Below are positions 1 through 11,310 of a stretch of 64,000 nucleotides of DNA, in pieces. The notes under the pieces are model-generated. The model saw only the letters and a list, made by a program, of their open reading frames with translations, was not told where the DNA came from and did not search any database. Location of the stretch: the NCBI GenBank assembly GCA_037833965.1, contig AP031354.1, forward strand, positions 30,916,001 through 30,980,000, written 5' to 3'. A program made the position numbers and the translations under genes. The first letter of the stretch is position 1. Every line of letters starts with the position of its first letter. Source of the DNA: Marchantia polymorpha subsp. ruderalis. Lineage: Eukaryota > Streptophyta > Marchantiopsida > Marchantiales > Marchantiaceae.

Positions 1-180
1 TTGGCTTTGCGTGCCGAAGGAAGTGGGACGGGACGGGACGCATCTGTACATTGTATCTCCGTCATCCCGTGGTATTTTTTGGCCATTCTCAGAACCTCTA
101 GATCTAAATATACCGTTCTCACTGGATCATATACAAAGACAAAAAGAAGACGAAGATGAGTTCGCACCAGGATGAAGCGT
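1..180 (-). pseudogene. Fragment of uncharacterised ERF-linked gene (cassette copy 1)
   Basis: This stretch is a diverged direct copy of about 8,268-8,450 and an inverted copy of about 35,150-35,335. Those regions hold the exon 1/exon 2 junction of an uncharacterised gene next to the ERF gene. The short 46-bp intron and the start of exon 2 can be followed on the minus strand, but homology stops near 180 and the rest of the exon lies beyond the window start. No full reading frame is present. It marks the outer edge of a third, partial copy of the ERF/PTB cassette. Confidence 0.6.
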
Positions 181-211
181 CTAAAAAAATATTCAGATGA
201 AAAATTGATGT

Positions 212-258
212 GAGAAGTCGGCAAAACATCTACTTCGAGATGTTTTGCTGACTTTCTC
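212..258. repeat. Short perfect-loop hairpin
   Basis: Two arms of about 20 bp (GAGAAGTCGGCAAAACATCT and its near-exact reverse complement) surround a 6-base loop ACTTCG, with one bulge and one G:T pair. It lies just past the end of cassette homology. It may be a small foldback element or a hairpin RNA, with no further support for either. Confidence 0.6.
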
Positions 259-316
259 ATCACTTCCTCCTACTCCGCGTCCATATCCAAACTAAGAGCA
301 TCCAAGGTTTAAGTCA

Positions 317-631
317 TTAAGAGCACGCAATGTTCGAGTCCGATCTGGAGAGGCTGTACAACCGAATCAGCAGAAGAAGATAAATGAAGTACCAATCTAC
401 CTGCAATGTTAATGCTGTTTTGAAGCTTGAGGACTCCCAACACAAGGAACTCACCTGTGCATGCTCTACAAAGGAGACATGAGGCCGCAGTGGGTCAAAA
501 ACCATCCTATTGTTGGATGAGCAAGCACTTCTGTGGAGGCGCCCATCCCACGAATGTCCCTCGGTCTTAAACCTCATGGTGTGTGAATGGCCGAAGCCAA
601 TTCCCGTCCTTGTCATAAGAAAATAAGTCAT
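317..631 (-). other. Coding-like stretch of unknown identity
   Basis: A 104-codon frame is open on the minus strand. The sequence after codon ~58 (FVEHAQ) continues as GTGAGTTCC, a good splice donor, so the first half could be a relic exon. I recognise no family. It has no counterpart in the other copies of the cassette and lies between two hairpins. It may be chance. Confidence 0.15.
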
Positions 632-676
632 AAAGTCCTCGAAGGACTAAGCAAGTCTACCTTTCATAGATGGAGG

Positions 677-821
677 TGGTAGATTTGACTGAGACTACCA
701 AACCTTGGGATATCTGGATAAATTTAGGCGTCTACGCAAGTTTGGAGTTGCGGCCTACCTACGTGGACGCCTAAATTTGTCTAGACATCCTAAGTTTTGA
801 TCGTCTCGGTCAAATCTGCCA
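677..821. repeat. Long foldback (inverted repeat, ~59-bp arms)
   Basis: The arm starting GGTAGATTTGACTGAGAC at 677 pairs with the arm ending in GGTCAAATCTGCC at 821, at roughly 85 percent identity over about 59 bp with a short centre. PTB cassette homology resumes right at its 3' side (823). It therefore sits exactly where copy 1 departs from copy 2, as expected for an inserted foldback or MITE-like element. An inverted-duplication microRNA precursor is an alternative. Confidence 0.65.
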
Positions 822-822
822 T

Positions 823-1150
823 TTGTTACCCGCACTGGTACCTTAGAACGACTCCAGCCAATCGCGAATTCATCAGCTCGGATCGCTCAGCTGGATGGTG
901 AGGGGCAGCATGCTCTCCTTACAATGACGGCCTGCCTCAGAATGAGGGTTTTGCTCCCGACGGACGTTCCGAAAGCATTAGCCACATCGTTGGCACCTGG
1001 TTTAGCACAGAAAAGCCCACAACGGGATCAACAACTGCTAACTGTCCAACAAGCTTGCCTGGTGCAGCTCGGGACCTCCTGGAGTCAGGGAGCTGCATGC
1101 CGTCAGTTTGAAATCGGACTGTTCCCCATGCCGCAGTTTCCGTCCTGACT
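823..1150 (-). pseudogene. PTB: PiT/PTB phosphate transporter, N-terminal exon remnant (copy 1)
   Basis: On the minus strand about 923-1,010 encodes the PiT/PHO4-family signature GANDVANAFGTSVGSK and ends at a splice donor (ATT|GTAAGG). In the family this is the first of two inverted motifs that bind Na+ and phosphate in a plasma-membrane Na+/Pi symporter. The upstream part (1,010-1,150) is shared with the other copies but is not recognisable coding sequence. The next N-terminal exon is missing here. The C-terminal half lies head-to-head on the plus strand, so this is a rearranged pseudogene. Confidence 0.7.
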
Positions 1151-1254
1151 GAATTCGTAGAAAATGCTCACCGGTCTGTCGAGGCATGGTGTTGGTGATC
1201 GCGTCGTTGGGAATTTTAAAATTTTGGCTCGGCTGGGTTTCATCGGTGCTCCTC

Positions 1255-2030
1255 TCAGCGTTTTTACTCTGTCTGTCGTCTATGTTACCCTCCTTTGCAG
1301 CGAGGGCAATTCTTTCCAGGGAATGCCCACACCCTTCTCTCCACAAACCGATGAGAACTCGCGAGGAGATCTCAGCCAGCTCGAATCAAGTGTCTCCCAT
1401 CGATGCCGAGCCCGCTCAATTGACAAGATGGCAGATGTTCAGCAAGGCAGCGACTCATGGCATGGACGTGGATATCCACAAAATCGTCAGGACTGAAGAC
1501 AAGATTCACGAATCCGCGAGCTCTTCGAGTCTCGTGTGGAGTATGTTGTTAGCTACTTGCAGGTCTTCTTGGCCATTTGTGTCATCTTCGCTCACAGTGC
1601 CGCTAAGTTCGGATACATGGCAGGTCCGCTGGCCACCATCTAGGACGTGTACAAGAAGGGTCAGCTCTCGAAGAATGTCCAGCCTCGGTATGATGAGCCA
1701 TCGGTCTGGCCACTTACGGATACAATGTCACCACACCCATGGGAGTGAAGCTCGCGAAGCTGACACCCACCAGCGAATTTGCAACCGAGCTTGCCACAGC
1801 CTTCGTGATCATGATCGCTTCTCAGTATGGTTTGCCCACTTCGTCCAGCCAGTGCATCACCGGAGCCATAATCGGAGTGGGTCTGGTCGAGGGATCGAAG
1901 GAGTCCACTGGACCCAATTCTTGAAGCAGTTCGCCTCATGGGTGGCCACATTGTTCGTCAGCGGTGTGGCTGGAATTCAGCTCGATGTTGATAGCCTTTC
2001 GGTTCTCAAACGTGATGCTAGGTGTGCTTC
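1255..2030 (+). pseudogene. PTB: PiT/PTB phosphate transporter, C-terminal half (copy 1)
   Basis: Translated in shifting frames, this encodes the cytosolic loop (RWQMFSKAATHGMDVDIHK) and then the C-terminal membrane half, including ASQYGLPTSSSQCITGA and FLKQFASWVATLFV, both diagnostic of plant and algal PTB-type Na+/Pi symporters. The region ICVIFAHSAAKFGYMAGPLA replaces the usual second GANDVAN-like motif. Frameshifts near 1,560, 1,640, 1,735 and 1,900 and a stop within the second motif break it. Compared with the copy at 11.6-12.6 kb it has lost about 280 bp after 1,970. Confidence 0.75.
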
Positions 2031-2650
2031 GTTCTTCAGTACGTGACCTGTAGCTGTATTTGCTGACGCTGGGTTTTGTTGTTGTTGGCAACAGGTGCAG
2101 TGGATCCATCCTCGATGCGCTTTACAACTCACTGTCTCTGGTTTCAAATAACAGCGTCTTCACACACACACAAAATACTGTTTTCCCGGAGCTGACATCT
2201 GTATCGATCCAGCGACAGTTGCTTGCATCTCACCGAAGCTTCTTCCATCATTTGCTTTGCAGACATAGTCGGTCTGGGCATAGTTTCCTCAGAGAGGAGG
2301 TGGAACAAATTATATAGGTAGTGAGTGGAACAAATTCCAGATCTAAACTTATTGATTAAACACGTTGATTTGAGATGTATGAGGTGCTAGGACACCATAC
2401 CATTAAGAGGACAAAGACACTCGGACAAAATGTGCACGCTGAGTTTCCAAGCCATGGTCAGTTCTGTTGGACGTTTCAACTTATAGATCGGCCGTTGCTC
2501 TCATGAGCTTAAAGTCAATATCAAACTTATTTGTGACGTGTTGAGTATGCTGTTTACATCAGCTAGCTTAAGTTAGAAGCAAAATAAAATGCTTTAACTT
2601 CATGTTATATTTGAGCTACATAGTTGACCACTAACGGATTTCGATTTTTC
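2031..2650. other. No recognisable gene
   Basis: From 2,060 to 2,317 a plus-strand frame is open, but it matches nothing I know and is not shared with the other PTB copies. The remainder is AT-rich with no clear feature. Confidence 0.4.
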
Positions 2651-3114
2651 CGTGGTTTTTAAGCTATAAGCAGTGTTATAGAGAATATCTATATCCATAT
2701 CAAATTGATTCAGAGTTTTTTTCCAAAGTATACGATGAATATTTTCAAAGATATTGAAATATAAGAAATGTAGTAAAAAAATTGCAGTTTTTCAACATTG
2801 TTAAAATAGATATTTCTGATCTTTCTGGATTTCATGATAAATAAACAACATACGTCATACTCCAGACACACATAGCAGCATAGTGGTTTTTAAACTATTA
2901 GTAGTGTTTAAGAGAATATCTATATCCATATCAAATTGATTCAGAGTTTTTTTCCAAAGTATACGATGAATATTTTCAAAGATATTGAAATATAAGAAAT
3001 GTAGTAAAAAAATTGCAGTTTTTCAACATGATTAATATAGAAATTTCTGATCTTTCTGGATTTCATGATAAATAAACAACATACGTCATACTCCAGACAC
3101 ACATAGCAGCATAG
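2651..3114. repeat. Tandem duplication, ~231-bp unit x2
   Basis: The unit from about 2,651 to 2,882 is followed directly by a second copy from 2,883 to 3,114, both ending in CCAGACACACATAGCAGCAT. They differ by a handful of substitutions. The sequence is AT-rich and non-coding. From 3,115 to 3,640 I see only AT-rich sequence without features. Confidence 0.85.
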
Positions 3115-3639
3115 AATTTCACCACGTTGATATTTCAAAATAATTGCTAGTTATACTTGCAGACTGAAAGTTTCGAGATTTCAAAATTTTCTAATGGAAA
3201 TACCAAAATTTCCGGTTTTTTCTTTGAGAAAGAATACCCTATCCCTAAACGACAGTTGTGAGAATTGAATTTTTCCATAGTTTCTAAAATAGTCTGATGT
3301 GCGATATTCATTTCTATCATTATTTTATTTCGTTATCGTATTTCTAAAACTTATTGTAGAACACAATTGTTTCAGATTCTTTTCACACCGTAGTTTTGAA
3401 CATCAAGGTAGGTTGGGTCATTATTATTATAGGCCTCGAATTGATGCTCTGCTTTTCTAATCTCGGCACCGTAACAAAAGCTTATAGTGACCACATATGC
3501 TTGTCTTATTCATCCACAAAGTTCCTTCAGTAAAAGGAGTAAAAGTTCAATTGCAGTAGTTCCAGTTCCTCGTAGTGAAGGTTAATATATGCTCTTAAAC
3601 AGTAAGCAGTCTGTACCCTTGTCCTCGCATATTGAGAGT

Positions 3640-4480
3640 TAACACGAAGATTGGAATTCATAGTTCATAGTGAGTTCATACCGGGGGTATCCACATAAAT
3701 GAGAGTTAATACGGAATTCATCCAAAAAGCTGTTGAGTGAGAGTGAACACGAAGATTAGATTTCGTAATGCAGTGAGTTCATGGTGGTGAACTGCGGATC
3801 AATGTATTGTCAAGTACAGAAAACTTGTTATTATTTTAGTTGTGCAAAATGAATGTTACTTGTTTAATCCAAGGCAAATACATTCGGAAGCAATGAAATG
3901 TATTTCAATGTTCTTAAAGAGTAGTAAAAATGATGGAAATTTCTTTGATGCATTGATTAACAATTCCAAATACTTGCGTCATGTTGATTACGACAAGATC
4001 TAGACAAGAAAAATTCATTAGATGGAGATTTTCTTTGCAAAAGTACATAACTTAGTACACAGTAAAATCTGAATATGTTCTGATAACATAAGCAACAAAA
4101 GAAATCAATCGACCAAATAGGCTTATCATTAAACTAGCACTGAAACCTGAAATTGAAAATCTTTATCATGATTATCAAAGTGTGTTATATGTTGCTGTTA
4201 ATCAAGTGATACACAACAATTATCACTTAATTAGAGATAAAATTGTTTATTGAAAAAATGAAATAACTAAACATTCATGATAAATTTAATCGAAACTGAT
4301 TTGGTGACCAAAGTTACTAATATGAAGAGTTCATAAAACAAAGTTGTACTTTGCAAATTTGAATTGAGGAACACAAGTAGAATTTACTAGCGAGTTTGCT
4401 ACCTCTGCATATTTGTACTACGTATTTTTAGCTACGGTTTAATTCTAGTGAGGTTAGGTTTAAAGTTATATTTACTTCAA
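3640..4480. repeat. Dispersed AT-rich repeat, direct copy of 30,965-31,715
   Basis: Beginning with GAGAGTTAACACGAAGATT, about 750-800 bp align colinearly and in the same direction with about 30,965-31,715, with many small indels. Its first 130 bp also match, in reverse complement, the tandem units at 36,438-36,860. It is non-coding on both strands. Confidence 0.75.
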
Positions 4481-6264
4481 GAACTTATAGCAAAGTAATT
4501 ATATGGTTAAGTATTGTTAGTATTATCCAATCTGAACTAGGTCTCCTCAATAGCAATTGGCCTAATGCCTCTAATATCCTTCTCTACTGCGAGAAGTATA
4601 ACCCCTAGCACTTCACTTTAAAATCCATTGTTTAGCATAACAGTAGGATTTTTTTCTCTCACTAGCCGTGAAACTACTTGACACAACTCTTGAAATCACA
4701 AAATTCAGAAAAAATACTTCACAACAAAAATCGTGAAAGCGCTCAAATATCATGTTGGGCATGTTGATGTCACATTGGCCCCTGGAGACTGCCCTGGCTC
4801 TAGCCTTCGCTATTCTTCGGATCTGAAAACAGGTTTGTTCTCCACAAATAAGTATGGCGTGATTTGCCTTTCGCGGTGCTGATGCGGAAAAGATGGTCTC
4901 CTGAGCTCATCCTGTCGAGAGGTGGTAGCCTTATGAAGGAATACAACGCCTTTCACGAAAACGGTATCACGATAATCATCCCTATTACATTTTCAATCTT
5001 CCACTCATTTTATCATGTTTAATTTAAGGAAGTGAAATCTGGGTTGCAGTAGGTAGAAACTGGTCCTCTCTCTTTTGTTCCTTGTTCAACCGAATGCTAG
5101 CCGAGGACAAGAATCGACCATGACTCGTTAAGGATCACAAAAGAGCCGATTGCAGAATTCCTTGTGCCTCATCTAAGAAAGCCGCGGCAACCCTTCAAAG
5201 TTTATGTCCGGTCTCCGGCTGGCCCTCCCAGGAACTCGGAGTTCGCCTGCGATTAAGCATAGAGGTATGAGATCCACCATTGGGAAGCGTTCAGGGCTTA
5301 TGCTGAAGAACGCAAATTGATTTATATTGCCATACAATGGGCATCTGTTATCAAAGCAGTTCGATGACTGACCACAAGACGCCAAATGTTTGCCTCGAAA
5401 TGACATAAGTTCTTTATAATATTATGCACTAGGAACTCGTGAGAATGCAAAATCAACTACAAGTACATTATCTATGTATCAAATAGTTGGAAGCGTGATA
5501 TCAAAAAAGATAATGATGAGAAATTTTGGACTAGCTGAGTCGAAAGATTCTGTAGGTTCCAATTTTAATCATGTATCGTAGTTACTTCCAGAATTAAGTG
5601 GAGACTACCCAGTGATAAAAACTAACAAGCTGAGAGACTTGCAAAAGTTACAAGGTAAGACTAGATAGTGTCTTTGAAGGCGGATATGCGTTGAATGCTT
5701 AGTGTTGTCCTGATTTTGACTGAAACAAAAGTTCAGGAGTGCTTGATATATATTTGAGGAAAATGTAAAGACAGGGTGAATGGTGAACCTTTTAATTGAA
5801 GAGGGATTGCAATGTTAGTTAGTTTTTTTAATTTAAATATGTGTTAATATTAATATCTGAATATTATTACGGTAATCATTGGATTAAGCAAGCAGTTACT
5901 AACTTCATCATTTTTTTATTATCATTTTTTTTATTATCAGTCTACAATGGAAACTTGAGTAGTTATGGTATATAAAATATGATGGATCGCATCACAAGAA
6001 GCGCTGCTTTTAAAGCTAGACATAAATCCAGATTAGATCAATTTAATCAAAATCATATCAGTATTCTCATTGACATGACAAAAGAAGTGAGAGAAAGAGT
6101 TTAATTTAACTAATTTGAGATTTCATCAATGGCAAGAGATGGCTTTAACAAATTTGTTTAGCCTAGTCCAACTTTGGAAACATCTTGCGTAGGATCTATG
6201 TGATGCTTAGCTGAGAAAGATCGATTCCTTTCCTCTGATGTTTTCTTGCCACACGTTCAGGACG
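4481..6264. other. AT-rich region without recognisable gene
   Basis: About 4,772-4,815 (CACATTGGCCCCTGGAGACT and following) reappears at 32,482-32,520, which extends the colinearity of the dispersed repeat with gaps on both sides. A minus frame at 5,173-5,406 (77 codons) and short plus frames near 4,850-5,000 match nothing known to me. The rest is AT-rich. Confidence 0.4.
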
Positions 6265-7190
6265 TTAACAACCGTTCGAGTACTGCGACGTTGTGACCAC
6301 CACCAAAAGTTTGAGAGGTCCTCGAGCGGGTATGATTTTTTACACGAAGCGACCCAAGCCCGCCAAGAAAGGACAGATCGGAGAAGTGAACTATGATAAT
6401 GAGGACAAGATCAACTTTACAGTCTTCCCTTCATTGCAGGGTGGACCTCACAACCATCAAATTGCTGCTCTTGCCGTGGCTTTGAAGCAGGCTAACACTC
6501 CCCATGTTCAAGAAGTACGCCAAGCAAGTAGAGGCTGATGCCGCCACCATCGGTGCTGCTTTGATGAAGAAGAGTTAAAAGATGGTGACTGATGGAACTG
6601 ATGATCATTTAGTGCTTTGGGATTTGTGACCACTTGGACTCACTGGTTTGTCACTCTGACCTTCTGCTCATATAGCTCCCCACCTTATAATGGACATGGG
6701 TTTGACCAGTCTTGCTCCAGTAGAGCAATTGCTGTCTGATCAAAGATTTCACGATGCCTATGCATGTTTCGAATGCTTTGACATTCTCTGGCATTTTCTG
6801 CCCGCAGGAAACAAAGTTGAAAGAGTTTCCGAGTTGGCTCACATTACTTTGAACAAGAATGCTGTTTTTGGTGATAGCAGTGCTCTCGCACCTGGTGGAG
6901 TTAGAATGGTAACTCTCGACAGCTTCCTTTGATGCAGCAATCTCTTTGTTGTCCACCAAGCCCTTGTTAAAGTCTTTTAGCAGCTTTCCATACTCTTTCT
7001 GTACAGAGAGCGTAATGTTCACTGCCTGTTCCAAAAAATCAGCTATCTGCTCCAAATCCTTCTCCTTCAGACCCCTTGATGTCATAGCGGGTACACCTGG
7101 ATATTTCCCCATCAAAGATTGCTGCATTGAAGAAAGCTGTCGAGAAGTTTGCTGCGTCGTATGATATGCCTGGATTCGATGTAAACGCAA
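6265..7190 (+). pseudogene. SHM: Serine hydroxymethyltransferase pseudogene with internal inversion
   Basis: SHMT is a PLP enzyme that interconverts serine and glycine with tetrahydrofolate. In order on the plus strand one reads the segment after the PLP-lysine motif ([17 protein letters not shown]), [50 protein letters not shown] and finally [14 protein letters not shown]. The usual VTTTTHKSL has lost the residue pair around the catalytic region (TTTKSL). There is a stop at 6,576 and another at 6,628, and about 160 bp of non-matching sequence (6,645-6,808). The piece that should follow GGVR ([19 protein letters not shown] through [12 protein letters not shown]) is present but inverted, on the minus strand at about 6,930-7,110. 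The N-terminal half of the enzyme is absent. It ends directly at the left arm of the inverted duplication. Confidence 0.85.
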
Positions 7191-8044
7191 TCAAGATGCC
7201 TCTAAGCGTTGGATTGTGTTGGTTAGCTTCGTCTTCTGGATGGTTCTTTATTTAATATCAGATGTTTTTAATACTAGAAACCTGTTTTTATCTTACTAAA
7301 ATAGAAATATATCGCCATTGTGAAAGATGAACATAGTGACAAGTGAACACCTGTCAGGAACTACAGTCTTAATACACTCAGGATGTATTAAGAGAGTCCG
7401 TCATGACGAGTTTCTAAAATTGACGAGGACAAGGGATAGATCAAAATGGTAACAAGCTCAAATCTTCGTGTATGAATAGTTTCACGCTAGTTCGATTGAC
7501 TGATAAATACACTTGCTCCATAAATCAAGTTTCTAGAAAATTGCATTGAATGACCATCAGATTTGAGATGAATAAGTATTTAGTGTTGTACTTGTAAAGA
7601 TGATTCTACTTTTACTTAGTTGGCACTGATAGAGAACAACAAGATAGACATTAAAATACAACAAAGACAATTTTTAAGTCAGAATTTCTTTTATACATAA
7701 ATTAATTATAATTGAACAGGTCACAGCACCTGAAGTAATTTGTGAGTAGATTTTGTACAGAAGATAGATCTTCATTCTAGTTTTCAGCAGATGTATTCAC
7801 TAGAATATTACCCACCAAGCCAAATGTCACCCACCGGCTTTTTTTATCAAAATAACAAATATGGATTATAGACAATTTAGGGTAATCCCTAAATTAATAT
7901 GTATGTCCCTTCAGAGAAACATTATGTATTTTTATCGAAGGAGTTGCTACAACATTACAGTGATGATATCAATGTACCGTCAGTGGCACATACTGTAGTA
8001 GAAACATTTGGAGAATATGTATACTGCAGTTGTCAAGTGTTTCT

Positions 8045-8692
8045 CGTTTAACAATATAGTACATGAACCGTAAAGTATGCATGGCCCTGCAGTTGAAAGT
8101 CGAAGTTGACGGCTTGTTGGTGGTATGGGTGGTGGCGGAGTTGTTGGAGCGGTTCTCTCAGACAAAGAAGAATTGGAAGTCGGCGAGTGGGAGGATCTGG
8201 AGTTGTCTTCCGCCTCGCTTCTGAAGAGAGGACTCTCTTTGGGCGAGAGTAGTTTCGTTGAACTTTTTGGCTTTGCGTGCCGAAGGAAGAGGAGTGGGAC
8301 GGGACGCATCTGTACATGGCACATTGTCTGCATCATCCCGTGGTATATTTTGGCCATTCTCAGAACCTCTGGATCTAAATACACCGTTCTCACTGGATCA
8401 TAGACAAAGACAAAAAGAAGACGAAGATGAGTACGCACCAGGATGAAGCGTCTGACAGACCCGACCTTTTAACGGCTGATACTACTAAAAGTTGACTGAG
8501 AGCACATGCGTTTTCACCGAAAGCTATGATTGATTGAGTGAGTGAATACTCACTTTGATCTAGTAGACCAAATTGGCACAACGCGCCTGCTCCTGTCGAC
8601 AGATTCAAAAGCATTTGGTGGTGACGGCTCGTGGAAGTCGCCGACTTGCTCAAGCTGTCTGTATCCATCAGCAGACCATGACAGCTGTACAT
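8045..8692 (-). pseudogene. Uncharacterised two-exon gene, decayed left-arm copy
   Basis: Counterpart of the gene at 34,896-35,622. Exon 1 (8,692-8,439, 254 nt, starting MYSCHGLLMDTDSL) keeps the same length as the other copy, and the intron (8,438-8,393) is again 46 bp with a pyrimidine-rich end. Exon 2 (from 8,392) reads ENGVFRSRGSENGQNIPRDD. It then loses two bases within a CT run near 8,215, shifting frame after RESSL and stopping about 20 codons later. The Pro-rich tail of the intact copy (TPPPPIPPTSRQLRLSTAG) is still present in a shifted frame. The function is unknown. Confidence 0.55.
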
Positions 8693-8929
8693 GCCAAACA
8701 AATCCAGTGCGTCAGATTACTGCTGCTACTTGTGTGCTATGTGGACTCATTCATCCGTACATATCTATGTAATAGCACTCTGCTCAAGTCCTATCATCTT
8801 TATCGCCAGTCCTTCATTCACGTCAGAGTAGCTCAGACCGCATACCTAGTACTGTTCAACACACAAAAAGACAGAATACGACGATTGTCGTATACAATAT
8901 ATATTCGTACATATATGTGTAAGGTACAA

Positions 8930-10486
8930 TTTTAGGTGTTCAGTATAATAACCAGAGCTTCTGTCGAGAATGGAATAAATGACATCAACCAGATGTTCGG
9001 GTTGAAATTTACCTGGTTCGATATATATGCCCGACCAAAGAGGCTCAGCTTCTGAGACGATAGTCTCCGCCAGACCTGACAAATCACATTCAGAAAAAGC
9101 ATGTGGTTGAGTTATGTAGTGCTACTCTGTTGTCTTTTGAGGAGTAGCAATGCATACAACTTTAACTCCTAGTGTATCAAATAAATAATAAAATTAATAT
9201 AACTCACCTCATCGAAGTCCATCGTATTTGAATTCGATTTCGTCCAAATACGATGCGAAGTCAAAATCTGGTTCTTTGGCCAAATTTTCGAAGTAGGTGT
9301 CTAGCGGAGTAACTTCCACCTCTAAAGGTGGAAGTTCCTCGCTTTTATTCACGCCTTTGACTTCTAATGGTATGAAAGAATCTAGAGTTTTATTCGAGTT
9401 CGAATCTCTGTACAATGCTTCAGAATCTGGTTCTTTGTCCAAATTTTCGAAGTAGGTGTCTAGCCAAGTAGCTTCCACTTCTAGAGGTAGAAGTTCCTCG
9501 CTTTTATTCACGCCTTTGACTTCTAAAGGTATGAATGAATCTAGAGTTTTATTCGAGTTCGAATCTCTGTACAATGCTTCAGAATCTGGTTCTTTGTCCA
9601 AATTTTCGAAGAAGGTGTCTAGCCAAGTAAATTCCACTTCTAGAGGTGGAAGTTCCTCGCTTTTATTCACGCCTTTGACTTCTAAAGGTATGAATGAATC
9701 TAGAGTTTTATTCGAGTTCGAATCTCTGTACAATGCTTCAGAATCTGGTTCTTTGTCCAAATTTTCGAAGTAGGTGTCTAGCCTAGTAACTTCTAGAGGT
9801 GGAAGTTCCTCGATTTTATTCACGCCTTTGACTTCTAAAGGTATGAAAGAATCTAGAGTTTTATTCGAGTTCGAATCTCTGTACAATGCTTCAGTTTTCA
9901 ACAGCTCCTGCTATAACACAATAACAAATCATTTCCTAGACAATCAACAAAACATACAAGAATACGCACCCGGATGACACAAGAGTAGTAGGAATAGAAT
10001 CATGAGACCGCTCGGTCTACAAATAAATTTAAACACAAACACACAATCTGTAACCAAAATGATAAAAAATGAACCCAGGTGATAACTCACAGAAATTTCA
10101 GAAACTTGAGGTTGAGAATATGAATCTGTTATTGAGATTGAAGTTTGCAGAGGTACGGAGAACAATGGCATAACGACGGTATCCTGATTGGATTGAGCGG
10201 CTGCACGAGATCTCTGCAAATTTAAGTGAGCATTAGGACCGAAAATTTCTAAAGCTTTAATGTCATAAACTTCTGCAGCTTCCTCCTCAGTGTCGAAAGT
10301 CCCCAACAACAAATTTTTTGTTTTCTTTCGATCCCTCGGATCCCAAATCTCTGCTACCCATTTTCCCGAATTCCGCTTACGCACTCCCCTGTAGTACTTG
10401 GAGTACATGTTTTCGGGGCCTCACTGGCCTCTTCTCGAAGAATCTCTGCTCCACTTTTTGGGAAGAACTTTCTCACCTTTGGTCAT
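8930..10486 (-). pseudogene. AP2/ERF transcription factor, decaying left-arm copy
   Basis: Counterpart of the intact ERF at 33,587-34,517. The first ATG of the right copy is lost. From the second ATG (10,486) the frame meets TGA after 21 codons, and an ATG at 10,408 reopens it just before the AP2 domain (YYRGVRKRNSGKWVAEIWDP, then LLLGTFDTEEEAAEVYD). In the domain the conserved WLG is changed to LLG and the loop is extended, so DNA binding is doubtful. Exon 1 ends at 10,091, the intron is 10,090-9,908, and exon 2 (9,907-9,209) carries four tandem copies of a 52-residue acidic unit where the right copy has one. Indels before the exon 2 donor bring in a stop. Beyond it (about 9,136-8,930) lies coding-like sequence (SEAEPLWSGIYIEPGKFQPE) that may be the tail of an ancestral longer protein. 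Confidence 0.7.
9270..9890 (-). repeat. Four in-frame tandem copies of a ~156-bp coding repeat
   Basis: The unit (about 52 residues) contains [20 protein letters not shown], a [14 protein letters not shown] motif and TYFENLDKEPD. Units are almost identical and stay in frame. One is short by a few residues (PPLEVTRLDTYF). The homologous exon at 34,161-34,364 has one unit only, so the expansion came after the arms separated. Confidence 0.9.
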
Positions 10487-10792
10487 TCTGCAGATATCAA
10501 CGATCGAGAACAGAAGTCACATGAAGTACACCAGTCCAAGAACTCAGAATACAACAATCACTTTATATAGGCACGAAGTATGATAGCCAATTACTGGTTA
10601 CTCCTACGATATCTCTGTCGGGAAGTAACTGTTAACCGCGAGAGCATCGCGCAACTGCTAAAATACTGAGTAAATAGACGAATGCTATAATAATGTTACC
10701 AAGGAGAGAATCATATGTACATAAGTTCTCTTGCTCTCACCCAGTCGATAGACCACCCACAGATTTCTTCGCAAATGGAGTGGACACATGCC

Positions 10793-11310
10793 TCGCCCCA
10801 TCAGGACGACACGTTCAGTCCCAAGTAGGAAGGAATAAGAAGCCAAATTGTACCAAATCCCAAGGTGCAAACCATGCCATAAGCATAAACCTTCGGGTCA
10901 CGGGTGAAGGAGTTGATGTCCGCTATACGGGACGCGATGGTATTTATCGACACTCTTCCTAGAAGAAGGGCTCCGGCAAACTGGAATAGAGACGCAATCT
11001 GCAAGTCAATTGTCAGTCGGTCTGATCAGACAGTCCACGTTTCAGCAGCTTAAAAGTCTCATCTATAATATCCTGGAGTGCGGTATTGTGTACGTTCTAT
11101 AGAATCTAGGAGACAGAATGCTCTGCTTGCATTTGTTACTCGCACTCGTAGCTTAGAGCGACTCCAGCCAATCGCGACTGTCATCAGTTCGGATCGCTCA
11201 GCTGGATGGTGAGGGGCAGCATGCTCTCCTTACAATGACGGCCTGCCTCAGCGTGAGGGTTTTGCTCCCGACGGACGTTCCGAAAGCATTAGCCACATCG
11301 TTGGCACCTG
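10793..11310 (-). pseudogene. PTB: PiT/PTB transporter, two N-terminal exons (left arm)
   Basis: Exon 1 ends at 11,234 and carries GANDVANAFGTSVGSK followed by TLTLRQAVI. The donor is GTAAGG. The intron runs 11,233-10,999. Exon 2 (10,998 to about 10,796) opens with IASLFQFAGALLLGRVSINT, followed by IADINSFTRDPKVYAYGM and ending LLIPSYLGLNVS, the first transmembrane helices of the PiT fold. Splicing joins the exons in frame. The sequence stops where the family continues with ATHTIIGG, so later exons are missing. The C-terminal half lies in the opposite direction at 11,560-12,601. Confidence 0.8.

Noticed and set aside
8045-8446. Alternative frames in the uncharacterised gene's exon 2
   Set aside because: They read through the predicted intron. 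The splice-consistent frame is the one conserved in composition in both arms.
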